Shown one piece after another: positions 1-10,400 of a stretch of 21,589 bases of DNA. Numbering within the stretch: position 1 is the stretch's first letter; each line of letters starts with the position of its first letter. The notes under the pieces were generated by a model. The model was not told the DNA's origin, searched no databases, and saw only the letters and a program-made list of their open reading frames with translations. The translations under genes and the position numbers were made by a program. The stretch comes from Botryllus schlosseri (Eukaryota; Chordata; Ascidiacea; Stolidobranchia; Styelidae): contig ATSW01015097.1 in the NCBI GenBank assembly GCA_000444245.1, forward strand, positions 1 through 21,589, read 5' to 3'.

Positions 1-120
1 GCAGTGCGAATGACGAAGGTGGTGCGAATAGTGCGAATGAAAATCCGGATCAAGTGCGAAAGACGAAGGTGATGCGAATGGTGCGAATGAAAATCCGGAT
101 CGAGTGCGAATGAAAATCGT
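1..120. repeat. 50-bp minisatellite with GTGCGAAT sub-repeats
   Basis: The sequence AGTGCGAA recurs at positions 3, 53 and 103, giving an exact 50-bp period with about 2.4 units inside the window; the left end is cut off. Within each unit GTGCGAAT occurs up to three times and AAATCCGGATC once. The same octamer reappears near the hAT end at 2268-2331, so this may be the left subterminal region of that element. Confidence 0.85.
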
Positions 121-524
121 GATTAATTGTTAACTTTTATGACGAGGAATAATTCAAATAAACTTAATAGGAAATGTAGAATCAGTGCAACTTTTGTAAT
201 TGCGACGCAATTGTAAAAACTTAATACGACGCACCACTAATCCTATAGCTCTTACAAGCCGTAGTGAATTAATATTCCCACACTATAATTATTACGTCAC
301 CAAAAGTCTGGTTTGGAAGCCGGTGTAGTGGCAGTATGGAGATCTGTAGAATCTCTAAAGAGGCATACATACAGTATATCAGCCCTCTGATCCTGCGACA
401 GGCTCGAAAAATGATGTCAAATTGACTTTCTGCTTTCTTTCGCTAAACAATCATCATATTTTCGTAATGACTGTTCGATTAGCGCGAGGTACGAGGATAG
501 TATTAATACCATCATTACAGCGAC
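121..524. other. Unassigned AT-rich stretch
   Basis: No convincing exon, repeat end or RNA gene was seen here. Frames on both strands are short. Confidence 0.5.
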
Positions 525-800
525 TCACATTCGCAAGTTTACTGTAATGTAAATTTTTACCCCTTCATGGTTTTTAAAGTAGGGACCGCAAAGGATATAA
601 TTTTGTGTCGACACGGTGCCAGAGCTATCTGTTAATATGTATGTAATATTTATTGAATTTATTGCAAAAACTCCTGCGATCGTTTTTGCATATCCAAGGT
701 CACTGTGTTGGGTACTGTATAGCCAATAAGCGTGACGCGCAGCAAATATGGCATATGGCATGGAATTCATGATCAGATTTGTCCGACTGTTCTTTTCTGG
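525..800 (-). pseudogene. Coding-like fragment C, unknown
   Basis: An 81-residue minus-strand frame (MNSMPYAIFAARHAYWLY ... TDSSGTVSTQNYILCGPYF) that remains open upstream to an acceptor-like ATTTCCAG near 801. Composition looks protein-like (aromatic, small and polar residues mixed). It could belong with fragments A and B to one decayed gene or element. No domain recognised. Confidence 0.2.
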
Positions 801-1245
801 AAATCATGGTCGAAGACCGTTGGGATGAACTAGTGTAGGGGTGTGCAACGAGCTAGTTTAGGCCTATGAGACTCATTCATTTCGAGGCCAACTTCTTCTG
901 CGTCGGGGCACATGAAGACGTAAAGTTTTGGCGAATAAACCGCTGATAAAATGCGGTGCCAAAAACATGAGCGGCGACAAAACCTCGGTCTAAAAAACCG
1001 ATTCCGGATGGCCAAATCTTTCGAGATGGATTGGATATGCTCCGTTGTCGGCACGGAATAGTCGCGTTCTTGCAATCTGAGTAGACAGTATAGTACAACT
1101 GTGATACGCAGAGGAGTTTAATTCGCCCTAATTTGAAATCGCGTACCTCAGACATGTGTTGTAGAGCTGTGTTGGCTAGAATTGTGATGTCCGCGTTCTG
1201 TATGTCATACATGCCCGTAACATCGTAGTATACAACTGTATTATT

Positions 1246-1594
1246 AAATATAAATTCCTGGGGAAGCGAGTGGCGCAGTTGGTTAAGCGCTAGCGTCACG
1301 ACACCAATGGCAGTGCGGTTCGAATCGAATCTATGTGTCGGAGGTTTATCTGAGCTCCTCGTCATCGCTAACCTCACTGCCATAGCAGTGACTCTAAAAG
1401 CCCAGTACGATGGTGAGCCGCGCCAGTAAGAAGTCGGCAGTAAAGAACGAGTCCGGATGCATGAAAGAGAGAGAGAGAGACTGAAATTGGGAGTGCGCGA
1501 GAGTGGAAGTCATCCGGAAAGAATACCTTGATAGGCGATAAACAACACTGTTGTATGTGTTAAATAAACCAAACTAAACCAAATATAAATTCCT
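1246..1594. repeat. Target site duplication of the SINE
   Basis: The two copies of AAATATAAATTCCT (1246-1259 and 1581-1594) are identical over 14 bases, one on each side of the SINE. Confidence 0.9.
1260..1580 (+). mobile_element. tRNA-derived SINE with 14-bp target duplication
   Basis: About 321 bp. The head resembles a tRNA: an A box (TGGCGCAGTTGG, 1271-1282) and a B box (GGTTCGAATCG, 1317-1327), which form an internal RNA polymerase III promoter. The body carries a GA-rich run (about 1466-1481) and ends in an A/C-rich tail (TAAATAAACCAAACTAAACC). A perfect 14-bp direct repeat, AAATATAAATTCCT, flanks it at 1246-1259 and 1581-1594, the mark of target-primed insertion. The exact duplication suggests a fairly young copy. 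It needs a partner LINE for movement; none is recognised in this window. Confidence 0.85.
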
Positions 1595-1857
1595 CTTCAT
1601 GGGTGAGGCTCTGGTCGCGAGATGCCACAAAAACTCAGATTTTGGTGGTAGTCTAAAAGCTGGTTTACCGCAATGATATATATACAGGTTTACCGTTATT
1701 AATCTGTTATTAATTCTCAAGTTAGATTCAGGTGAAGAGTAGAACACGCAGACCATGAGTTATTTGCTCTTCTCATAAATTTGCGAGACAGAAGTTGGAG
1801 CAACGTATCATCAGGTATCGAGCTCTGATGTGCCAACTCTCCTTGATCGTTTTGCAC

Positions 1858-2003
1858 CTTATGTTCCAAAGACATAAGGCAAAAGCGTCAACACAAACAT
1901 GTGGGTTTTTCCTCCTTTCGACAAACTGGAGCTTCGCGGGACCTTTGTGGCAGCTCTCGAAAACGATTTCTGCCAGCAAGCATTTTTCACTTTCGAAAAT
2001 ACG
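1858..2003 (-). pseudogene. Coding-like fragment A, unknown origin
   Basis: On the minus strand an acceptor-like CCAAAATACAG is followed by 48 open codons (RIFESEKCLLAEIVFESC ... VCVDAFALCLWNI) and a donor-like AAG|GTGCAA. It has a protein-like mix of Cys, Phe, Val and charged residues. It ends in phase 2 and could join fragment B, which starts just left of about 1622. No family is recognised. It may be a decayed host exon or part of the transposon whose right end lies at 2331. Confidence 0.25.
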
Positions 2004-2267
2004 CTGTATTTTGGATAAGAGTGCGGAACAGATTAAGACCTGGCCATCCAAGAACTAGTAGAAGTTCTTGTACAAATTTCGAACAACATTGTTTGGTCAA
2101 GAATGGATGTATTAAAATAATTGGAAGTAAAACGAGCGAAAAAAGTTGCCTTTTTAATGAGACATTTGATAGTTTAAGCTACATAGTTATCCAATTTCTT
2201 GCACTTCTTAACAAAATGTTGGGTAGGCCTACCTTCATCTTTTTGTATAACAATTTTCGATTAGTTT

Positions 2268-2331
2268 GTGCGAATAAAATTTATTTCACAAAAAAAGTGC
2301 GAATGGAGCTCAAAAAGGTTGAAAAGCACTG
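2268..2331. mobile_element. Right end of a hAT-like element
   Basis: Read on the minus strand the end is CAGTGCTTTTCAACCTTTTT, a variant of the common CAGTGGTTCTCAACC hAT terminus. GTGCGAAT occurs at about 2269 and 2298, just inside it. The octet GCCTACGC follows outside. The matching left end is not in the window and may lie left of position 1, since the same octamer is tandemly repeated there. Confidence 0.5.
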
Positions 2332-2336
2332 GCCTA

Positions 2337-2425
2337 CGCTGTTCTTTCGAATTCTCTACTAGTTGCTGACGATTACCCCTGACGAGTGTCAGCCGAAAAT
2401 ATTCGGGTTCATTTTAATATGAATA
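2337..2425 (+). repeat. Twin-hairpin dispersed repeat, copy 1
   Basis: Two adjoining hairpins: CTGAC-GAGT-GTCAG (2379-2392) and CCGAA-AATA-TTCGG (2393-2406). Diverged copies lie at 16537-16640 (minus) and 18775-18880 (plus). Shared flanks include GTTCTTTC and ATTACCCCTGA. It resembles the CCTGANGA...GAAA stretch seen in Penelope-like element ends and hammerhead-type ribozymes, but the fit is loose. Confidence 0.6.
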
Positions 2426-2650
2426 TGCTATTCAACTGTATATTGAAGTTCTGTACCTCAAAGAAGCTACTTTCATTCAGTGTGCATGCCTCTTCTTTAC
2501 ATCGCGTAGGCCAAGGTGGGTGTCTGATTCCATAAACAACTCCAATTCGCTTCGACATCTTCCTGTCTTTTCATTGTATCGCATTTTTTGTGGTGTATTG
2601 AACTGATGAAATTGCTAATAAACCAACGATGAATGATGGTCATTCTAGCA

Positions 2651-3505
2651 CAGGGGCGGGCAACATACGGCCCGCGACAGGATTTTGTGCGGCCCGCCGA
2701 CAGTTTTCGGTCTTACGTGATGATGAGGCCCGCGTCGCTATCTACAGGCATTTAGGCGCAAACATTTTTTAGCATGAACGTTAGCAAGACAACTGATGTT
2801 CACCGCATTGACGTAGTCAGGGGTGAATGGGACCATGCCATTCCAAAATTTCTCAAGAATATTCGTAATATTTATAAATAGTGGAATATTTTCTGGCAGA
2901 TGGATTCAAAGTAAAAAATTTTCGCGCGATTTGGTGTTTCTACCCCTACGTGTCTTGATTATGAGAATACGGTATCATAGATACACTAGAATAGCCCAAG
3001 GCCGTGGGGTTGCAGGAGTTTTCAACAAAGTAATTAATAAGAATGAGCCCGCCCGAAGTGAATAATCTGCGTTAATGCTTATGAATGTATATTCTTATTC
3101 CATGATCAATGTTCAAAATTATAATTATACGTGCTGTAAATTTTCGAAGGATCCACTTGCTCATACACTCACCAATATCATGGATCAAATTCATTAATTT
3201 ATGCAACAAATTTTCACGCTTCGCGCGACTAAAAGTCAAATATACTTTGATTTTTGATCACATTCATATCACCGATTTGGGCTCGCCCGTGAATCGTTCG
3301 CCCAATCCAGATATAGTTCGCAACTGCAGGAATGTGTGCGTCTCTGAATTGTATGTACATTGTACAAAGGGTAGGATGGACGGATATGTGGCGCGTTCCC
3401 ACGAGGGGGCTCCCCTAAACTCATGAAAAAAATTCAGGAATCCGGCCCGCCTCATGTTCATGTTCCCCTATCCGGCCCGCCGGATGAAACAGTTGCCCGC
3501 CCTTG
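2651..3505. mobile_element. 855-bp hAT-like element with CGGCCCGC termini
   Basis: The left end is CAGGGGCGGGCAAC and the right end, read on the minus strand, is CAAGGGCGGGCAAC. Both are followed by CCGGC/GGCCCGC-rich subterminal DNA. The flanking 8-mers TTCTAGCA and CCCTAGCA match at six of eight positions, as expected for an old hAT duplication. Two open frames inside (2823-3065 and 3109-3426, plus) show no transposase motif, so this is probably a non-autonomous copy. TTTTCGCGC motifs near 2926 and 3211 recall the dispersed repeat at 14.5 kb. Confidence 0.75.
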
Positions 3506-3559
3506 CCCTAGCACATTATGCTTGCAAAATCGGTCGTATACATGACATTCTGGGTTAAT

Positions 3560-3639
3560 TTCAACTTTTTAAAGTCCACCGGTCCGCCAAATATTTTTTG
3601 AGATTTTACCGGTCTGGTGAAAAAGGTTGAGAACCACTG
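3560..3639. mobile_element. Right end of a hAT of the 10.5-kb family
   Basis: On the minus strand it starts CAGTGGTTCTCAACCTTTTT, then CACCAGACCGGTAAAAT and GGCGGACCGGTGGACTTT. This matches the left 90 bases of the hAT at 10521 closely. No partner end is seen to the left; the 2651-3505 element lies directly next to it and may have inserted into it. Confidence 0.7.
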
Positions 3640-4070
3640 CTCTAAAGCATGACCTCTCTAAACGAACCGTGACTGAAAACTGTGGCTTGAACGCGATGAC
3701 AAAATGAAAGTGACGACTTCACTTAGTGAAGAGAATTACTTGCTGTGACTCTGAGTAGCCACCTGACTCACCTCGCCTATATCTCTGTCTTCTAAACTTT
3801 TCCCTACCTCGCCCAGGCATTGCTTCATTGATTTGCTACCATCTTTCAATTTCCTTTTTTAACTAACATTAGTTACAGATAGACTATGTAGAGACAAGTG
3901 CACTTGTTTGATGCGGGTGTGATCAGACTAGATGATTTCCAAGGTCGTATTGATCATTCCTACCGGATACCGAATACTGTGTATGCATATTTTCTGTACC
4001 CGCTTTATTGCTGTGGGCTTGTTATGTTTTTCAGTTGGATGAAAAAATAAAGACTCTCTCTTCCTTCTCT
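3640..4070. other. Non-coding stretch downstream of the gene
   Basis: Nothing recognised apart from a second AATAAA on the minus strand at 4004-4009 and pyrimidine-rich runs near 4055-4100. Probably intergenic DNA next to the gene's 3' end. Confidence 0.5.
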
Positions 4071-4076
4071 TTTATT
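4071..4076 (-). promoter_or_regulatory. Candidate polyadenylation signal for the minus-strand gene
   Basis: AATAAA on the minus strand, about 285 bases beyond the TGA stop, and the first exact match after the stop. A second exact match lies at 4004-4009. No transcript evidence is available. Confidence 0.4.
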
Positions 4077-4358
4077 TTTCTATTGTTTCTTTCCAAACGA
4101 AAATAAATTATTATCATTTTCATGTCTTAACAGTTTCTTGTCAATCCATTCTGTTGGTCAACCAAATCAACTTGACGGCTATGCACTTGAAAAAGCATAT
4201 ATAGAAACCAAATCCCTACCTATCTGCCGCAACAACATAAAACTATGAATGGACTCGGTAAAACGTGAAATAAAATCAAACTATATATCTATACCAAAAC
4301 GAACTAGTCACATAACTAAACTGCGCTTTAAAATTACAAAATCAAGCAAGATTAGCAA

Positions 4359-4462
4359 TCAATGCGGAATCTTATCCCCATATTCGTTCACAATAGTTGC
4401 ACGCAATTCCATGAAAGTTCTCTTCAGAGACTGCAGACCTTCAAGGCTCGACGAACTGGAAT
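4359..4462 (-). CDS. Exon 8, terminal coding exon
   Basis: 104 bp. The acceptor TTGCGCTTTCAG is good. The first two bases complete a GAT (Asp) codon with the last base of exon 7, and then the frame reads SSSSLEGLQSLKRTFMELRA followed by TIVNEYGDKIPH and TGA. The C-terminus is a charged, probably helical stretch ending Pro-His. The phase match to exon 7 and the stop make this the natural last exon. It is too short for a standard ORF scan; a plus-strand frame over the same bases is a shadow. Confidence 0.7.
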
Positions 4463-7400
4463 CTGAAAGCGCAAAGTGAGTTGCATCATTACAATTCTGA
4501 TAGCATCATTCCGACTGTTGTGAGCAATAGGCCTGTGCGATGCAAATCAATTTTTTTTATAGCAGTCGTGCTTGAGGTTGTGACAGGTCACGCTTTTTGT
4601 TCAATGTTCACAAATTCTTATTAGCAAGAATAAACTAGCAACTAGCACTACTCACTTTTCAAGACTCACAAATAAAACAAGAATTACGACCTATAAGAAT
4701 TCACAAGTAACTAGATTACTAACTGAATTTCAAATGAGCTAAGAAATATTGGGCAAAAAATCGGGTTTTTGAGTTTGAAACGGGAGTTGTTTTTTACCCA
4801 AAAGTCACCCCTGACTACGCCACTGTTAGTAATGATGAATCTTAGCTAGCAATGGATGCAAGTGTTTTTTAGTTGTTGCGAAACTAAAGTTTTTTAAATG
4901 AGCAACTAGAACCACTCTTATTTCAAAATCAGTAACTAGAACTAGAACTACTCCATAACACAGTAGGTAGTTAACTATCAGCTAACTACGTTGGTAGTTT
5001 GTACAATTCGGCTCAAATCATCCCCAACGCGTAACAATCGAACCAGCACATGGAGGAAACTAATCAAAATCAACACTTACCTACAGTCGAAGATCCAATC
5101 GCAGTCTCACGGCTAGGCTGACTGGACACTCTACCGCCGTGACTTGACGTTTCTGGTTCATCCACGGTATCCGAAACGCGACTAGCTACAGTCAAATGAC
5201 TCCCAAAACTATTTTGCGACACAGACGCCTCAAATTCTGAAGCGTCAGTCACACCATCGCTGATTGCCACGTGACTCGAAGCACCCAGTTCTTCACCAGT
5301 ATCCAATGAATGACTTGCTACTGTAACACTACTCAAAAAACTATTCTGAGACACAGAAGGCTCAAATTCCGAAGCGCCAGCCACATCATCGCTGATTTCC
5401 GTGTGACTCAAAGCCCCCAGTTCTTCATCGGTATCCAACGAACGACCCGCTACAGTCACAGAACTCAAAAAACTATTCTGAGACATAGAAGGCTCAAATT
5501 CCGAAGCGCCAGCCACATCATCGCTGATTTTCGTGTGACTCAAAGCCCCGAGTTCTTCATCCGTACCCAACGAACGACTCGCTACAGCAACAGAACTCAA
5601 AAAACTATTTTGAGACACAGACGCCTCGAATTCAGGTACAGCATCACCAATATCCCGATGACTTGAAGTGCTCCTATTTTCGCCGCTATCCAACACACGA
5701 CTACCTATAGTTACACTACTCACGAAACTTTTACGAGACTCAGGCATCACCAACGTAGAAGAATCAGTGACGTCTTTTTCGCGCTTCACACGAGTCGAAG
5801 GGATGTCTTTCGTCATTTTATCACTACGATGAGATTTAGACGGGCGGTGACTGTTTTTCTTTGAAGGTTTTGTGTATTTGTTGGTAAGATTTGTATGGTC
5901 CATGCTTTTACGATCGCTTTTGACATGATTTTCTGTTTTTACAGGAGGTGAATGTGCTTCATGAGACGGTTGAATATCTGCATCGGAAATAGGCGGATGT
6001 ACTGTTTTAACTCTGTAAGAAATCACTCTTGACGGAGACGGTTTGCGTCCAAACTTTGTGACGTCGCTATGGTCTTGTTGTTTGGTATTTTTCACTACCT
6101 TATTCACATCGGAACCTTTCAAATACTTTAAAATCTCAGCCACGAGACCTTTCGGTAAATCAATGGTCGAAATTTTAGGTTTCGCATCAAATCCGCTGTG
6201 TGATGATGCTCGATTTTGAGTGCTTGATACAACATCGTCTGAGAGAATTTTCTCGATATTATTGAATCTTTTCTCCAGCTTTGCGATGAGAGCCGCTTTA
6301 TTGGCGGCGTCCAGACGATCTTGCAAACTTTGTGGTTTAGTTCTGACTGGGATATACAGATTTGGGATTGGGACATGCTTGATCTCTACCGGGACAGGCT
6401 TGATTTTGACCGGGGCAGGCTTGATTGTGTCCAGAAGTGGCTTGCTTGCGACCTGGTCCGTCTCAGGAACTGGCTGGAGCGTGGGGGTGAATTCGATCGG
6501 TTTCACCATACTTTCCCTCACCATTTCCGGGGTGACCAGTTTGTTCACGGACAGCAGGCCCCATTCCGGCATTTCTCTCGGTATCAGTGGTATTTCTGAA
6601 AATGCAGAAAAAAAGTACAAACCAGGCCGACGCAGCCAAGGTGTTTGTAGTGATGAAAATTAAATCTTATTGTGACTCAGATGATACGTTTGCATGTTAG
6701 CGTCATGGCGAAACTGGATAGACTCTAAGGCTTAGAGTCTAAGCAGTTTTGATTGACAACAGACATCAAACAATCAATCAGCGGTTATATTATTTCAATC
6801 AGTTTGTCGATAATGTCATTGGGTCTTCCGTAACAAAGGGAATTTGGCAATTTGGATGAGTGGAACTAGAAACTAACAGATATGAATTCGCCAACCACAG
6901 CCTCAAAGGGGGTCAGTAACAGGGTTATATTGACTCGAGTCGCGATATTTTGGTGACTTGACTTGACTCGAGTCATTTTTCAAATGCATATAATGACTGG
7001 ACTTGAGACTCCAGACTAGGACGGCCAAGACAAGAGATCTCATTTGAACTTCAAGTCACCATATGATTGGTATTTCGTGCATCAGTCCTGATACTTGGAA
7101 AATAGGGCCAGAAACTGTTAGGATCGAGGAAAATGACGATATTCAGAATGCGAGTCATTCTATATCACTCGAGCAGTGTTGAAAAAAGTGGGCTAAACCA
7201 GATTGAATTCAAAACTGAACAGTCAACTCAATGATGTTGACTCGAACTCGAGTCACAACACTATGGCTCGGACTCAACCATCTACTCACTGACTTGGACT
7301 TGACTCGGTGGTGAATTGAAAGAGACTCGACTTGACTCGCGTCAAATCTATGTGAGATTGACTTGTGACTCGGAACCCTGTGATCTGACTACAATCCTTG

Positions 7401-10400
7401 TTGTGAACCACAGCTTTAAACTACTGCTACAGCTAGTTACGGCTTACAATATTTTAGACAAAATAGTTCTAGAACAAATACGTTATTACTAGGGCAAGTT
7501 TTTGTTGCAGTTAAATCCGTGGAAAGTCGCATTTATTCATTTATTTTAGAAAAAAAGTCGCAGAAGTTGCATTCTGACCACATTTTGCTCGGTTGACTAA
7601 AAAAAGGTCGATTTCCCGGCTCAGCTCCTGAAATACCCGTAAAAGCGTTACTCCGGTGCTGATTGATGGTGTTTCAGTCGAATTTGGCCGTGTATTTCAC
7701 CAAAATCGAAAATAATTTCATGAAAAATCGAAAAAGTGGCATGAAAAATATGGACAAAAGTTGCAAAAAGTTGCACAATAAGATTCCTTTAAAGAGCTTA
7801 AAACAGCATTCTACATATCTTACGAGTATTTAGGAAGCTGCCGGAAGCTGTCAAAAAAAGTTGCAAAAGTTGCAAAAACTTGCCCTAGTTATTACTTACT
7901 GTACCAGCAAACCGCTTCTTCTACTTTCACTCGAGTAGAACATCACAATGTTACTTTTACATCTACTTGAGTAGCAACGATGACTACTTTGGCCACTAGG
8001 GCTGTTCAAAAAGAACTTTTTTATCAGCAAATTTTACCGGCTACTTGATAAAATTGCTAGGTTACTTAAAAAAAACCGCTGCACACCAATTTTGGCTCAA
8101 TTCCAACCAGTAGAACCAAAGTTATTGATGTTCACAATTTAGGATTTCATTTCATATTAATTACGGCGTTGGCTAAATCAATAATAAATAATGAAAGAAT
8201 TTGCCACCGTAAATAATATTTTTTTTCAAATCCAAAATTTTGTACCGTACTCGAATAAATTAGCTTCTACTGGTTGGAATCGAGACAAATTCGTTGTGCA
8301 TCGTTTTTTTCAGACAATTTCATGGCGTAGCCAGCAAAATTTATACTTATTTTTATCAAATGAATCTAGAATTTTCTACTATTATAACTTCGATTTTGCT
8401 GGTAAAAATTGAGCCGAAATTGCTGTACAGAGTATTTTTAGATAACCAAACAATTTTATCAAGTAGCCAGTAAAATTTGAAATAAAAGTCATTTTTGAAC
8501 AGCCCGATTGATCACCTCCGCCAAAGAAAATCACACTTACCAACAACAGGCTCAGGCTCTGGCTTTGGTTTGTCCCCCAAATCGTAAACAACTCCCTTTC
8601 CGAGCTCCCTCTCTATCTCTTCAAAAGTAACGGTTTCTTTCTGGCACCTCACGTACAAGTCAACGTCACAGGCCAGCAAAAACTCAAAGTCCAGACCGCA
8701 TTTGCCGTAATCAACGGCAAAGCGAAGCTTTGAAATACCGGTTTGTGTGCTCTGGTGTAAAGCGGCTGTACTGGGGGCATGGATTCTTCTTTCGATCGCA
8801 GATAACAAATCCGTTTCGCTTTCCTTGGGTATTAAAATCGCTGTGGGAAGGCCCGGTTCTTGTACGGACGTGTCTATCGTAACGCAGGGCTTAGAAGGGC
8901 GTCTACGTAAGTTTTGAGGCAATGTTAGCGAGGTAGACTTTGTGGTATCGATATTTTTCGCGGGCATCTAAAAAAAACGTAATAGAATGATTTAAGTTAA
9001 TGGTAGAATTTGACAACTTGATAATTTTCAGCTTTTCCAAATTAGAATTACCGAATTCTGTGAAAACTGTGGAATTGATTACAATTCCAATTTAGAAAAA
9101 AATACAGAAACAATCAAGTACAGTTCATATCAAATTCAGAGTTCCTCCTCAAAAGCACGAGAATGGCAAATGTCTGTACGGTACAGCAAGCTTGGCTCGT
9201 TCCATACTGTACTGTACAGTTCTCCTGTACCATTTTCGAAAACACTAGACATTACATTGGAATTAAAATTAGAGCATAGAAACACTAAACAAATTAGATT
9301 ACCGGGATTTCACTTAAATTAGTCTATTTAGCCAACAATAATTATCCATTTGTCCAAGTCTGGCCTGCAGCAGTGGTTCTCAACATTAGTACCCTGGGGT
9401 CCGATAAAATTATTTCAATACATTTCATTTTATTCAATTTCATGTTATACGTGGTACTTTTGAAGCGTCAGCTTGGCGAGGTCTTGTTAAAACTCACTAA
9501 TTTGATATTGACGGTTTGTTTTGTTTTGAAAGAACTGCGACTTTGCTGTTTTCTAGCCTCCATTGTTCTACAAAATGTCGCTGAATTGCACTGTCAAAAT
9601 GTAACAAATTCTGATTAAAGAGTCTCAAGCTTCACTGATTTTAAAGAGGTGTTGGCGACTTTTAGACGGATTGGTACAACTCTTGCTGCATTGTAATGAG
9701 GGATAAGTTCAAAGTAGAATATGTACAATATCTTATGATACATTTTGCTTTATCCACATAAAACCAGACATTTCTTTTCTCTAGTTAATAGACATGTTTC
9801 ATGAGGCCATGATTGATGCTCGACGAAAGTGATTAACTCAATTCTTAGTCCACAGCTTCTCAAATTCTGCGGTTAAGCTGCTCATAACTTTCAGCTGTCC
9901 GTAATTTAACATTGATGGCAGAAACCATGGTTATTTAGGTCAAAGGAGTTTTTGGACTAGGTCGCAATACGCAACTATCCAATAAAAAATTTAGGTAAGA
10001 ACTGCTGTGTCAAACAATAATAACCAGGGCGACTTTTTTGACCTGCCAAACTGAAGATTTTGACGTAAAAATGAAAATGTTGACATTTTGTTTACCTTAA
10101 AAACTTAATTTTGACCTCCCGTACCTAAAAATTAAGTCTTTTCGCACATAATGTTGAAATTCTACTGGTTATCTTCATTTCTCGTTGGAAATGATTGTCC
10201 TTACGATGTAGTTTGGCCTGAAAAAGCTGTTTAGACTTGAAAACTGGCAAATTTTTACATGAAAAAACTTTATTTTAACGAAATCAGGACAATGAAGAAT
10301 TCCAGTTGTTCATCACATATGGTAGAAATAATTGGAATTTGTTGTAGTACAACGAACGATACTTTCCTACATTATCGGGTAGAAAGTGCCTGTCCTTACT

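Larger units (their letters stand above)
877..1621 (-). pseudogene. Coding-like fragment B, split by the SINE
   Basis: If the SINE and one copy of its target repeat are removed, one minus-strand frame runs through the junction: SLTHEEEFIFNNTVVYYD on one side and DVTGMYDIQNADITILANT onward to the lysine-rich end near 877. The frame stays open well beyond the SINE. A donor-like GAG|GTACGC lies at about 1140-1146. The sequence looks protein-like but matches no family I know. If it was ever an exon, the SINE has broken it. Low confidence. Confidence 0.25.

Noticed and set aside
1-120. CRISPR-like array
   Set aside because: The repeats are directly adjoining without unique spacers, in a eukaryotic setting; this is a minisatellite.
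1260-1335. A genuine tRNA gene
   Set aside because: A and B boxes are good, but the acceptor stem does not pair and the unit continues into a long SINE body with flanking duplications.
877-1383. 168-residue minus-strand ORF as one gene
   Set aside because: It starts inside the SINE; only the part left of 1260 could be older coding sequence.
1901-2362. 153-residue plus-strand ORF
   Set aside because: Runs through a hAT end and into the twin-hairpin repeat; no protein-like pattern.
2379-2406. A true hammerhead ribozyme
   Set aside because: CTGANGA and GAAA are present, but stem II pairs poorly, and two of three copies lose part of the core. Kept only as a finding to test.
4249-4479. Plus-strand 76-residue ORF with a donor-like AAA|GTGAGT
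   Set aside because: The minus strand here gives a phase-matched terminal exon with a good acceptor; the plus frame has no partner exon.
5310-5666. 118-residue plus-strand ORF with repeated HRRLKFRSASHI units
   Set aside because: It is the antisense shadow of the 132-bp coding repeat in exon 7.
6128-6663. Other open frames over exon 7 on both strands
   Set aside because: They overlap a much longer spliced frame with good boundaries and have no features of their own.
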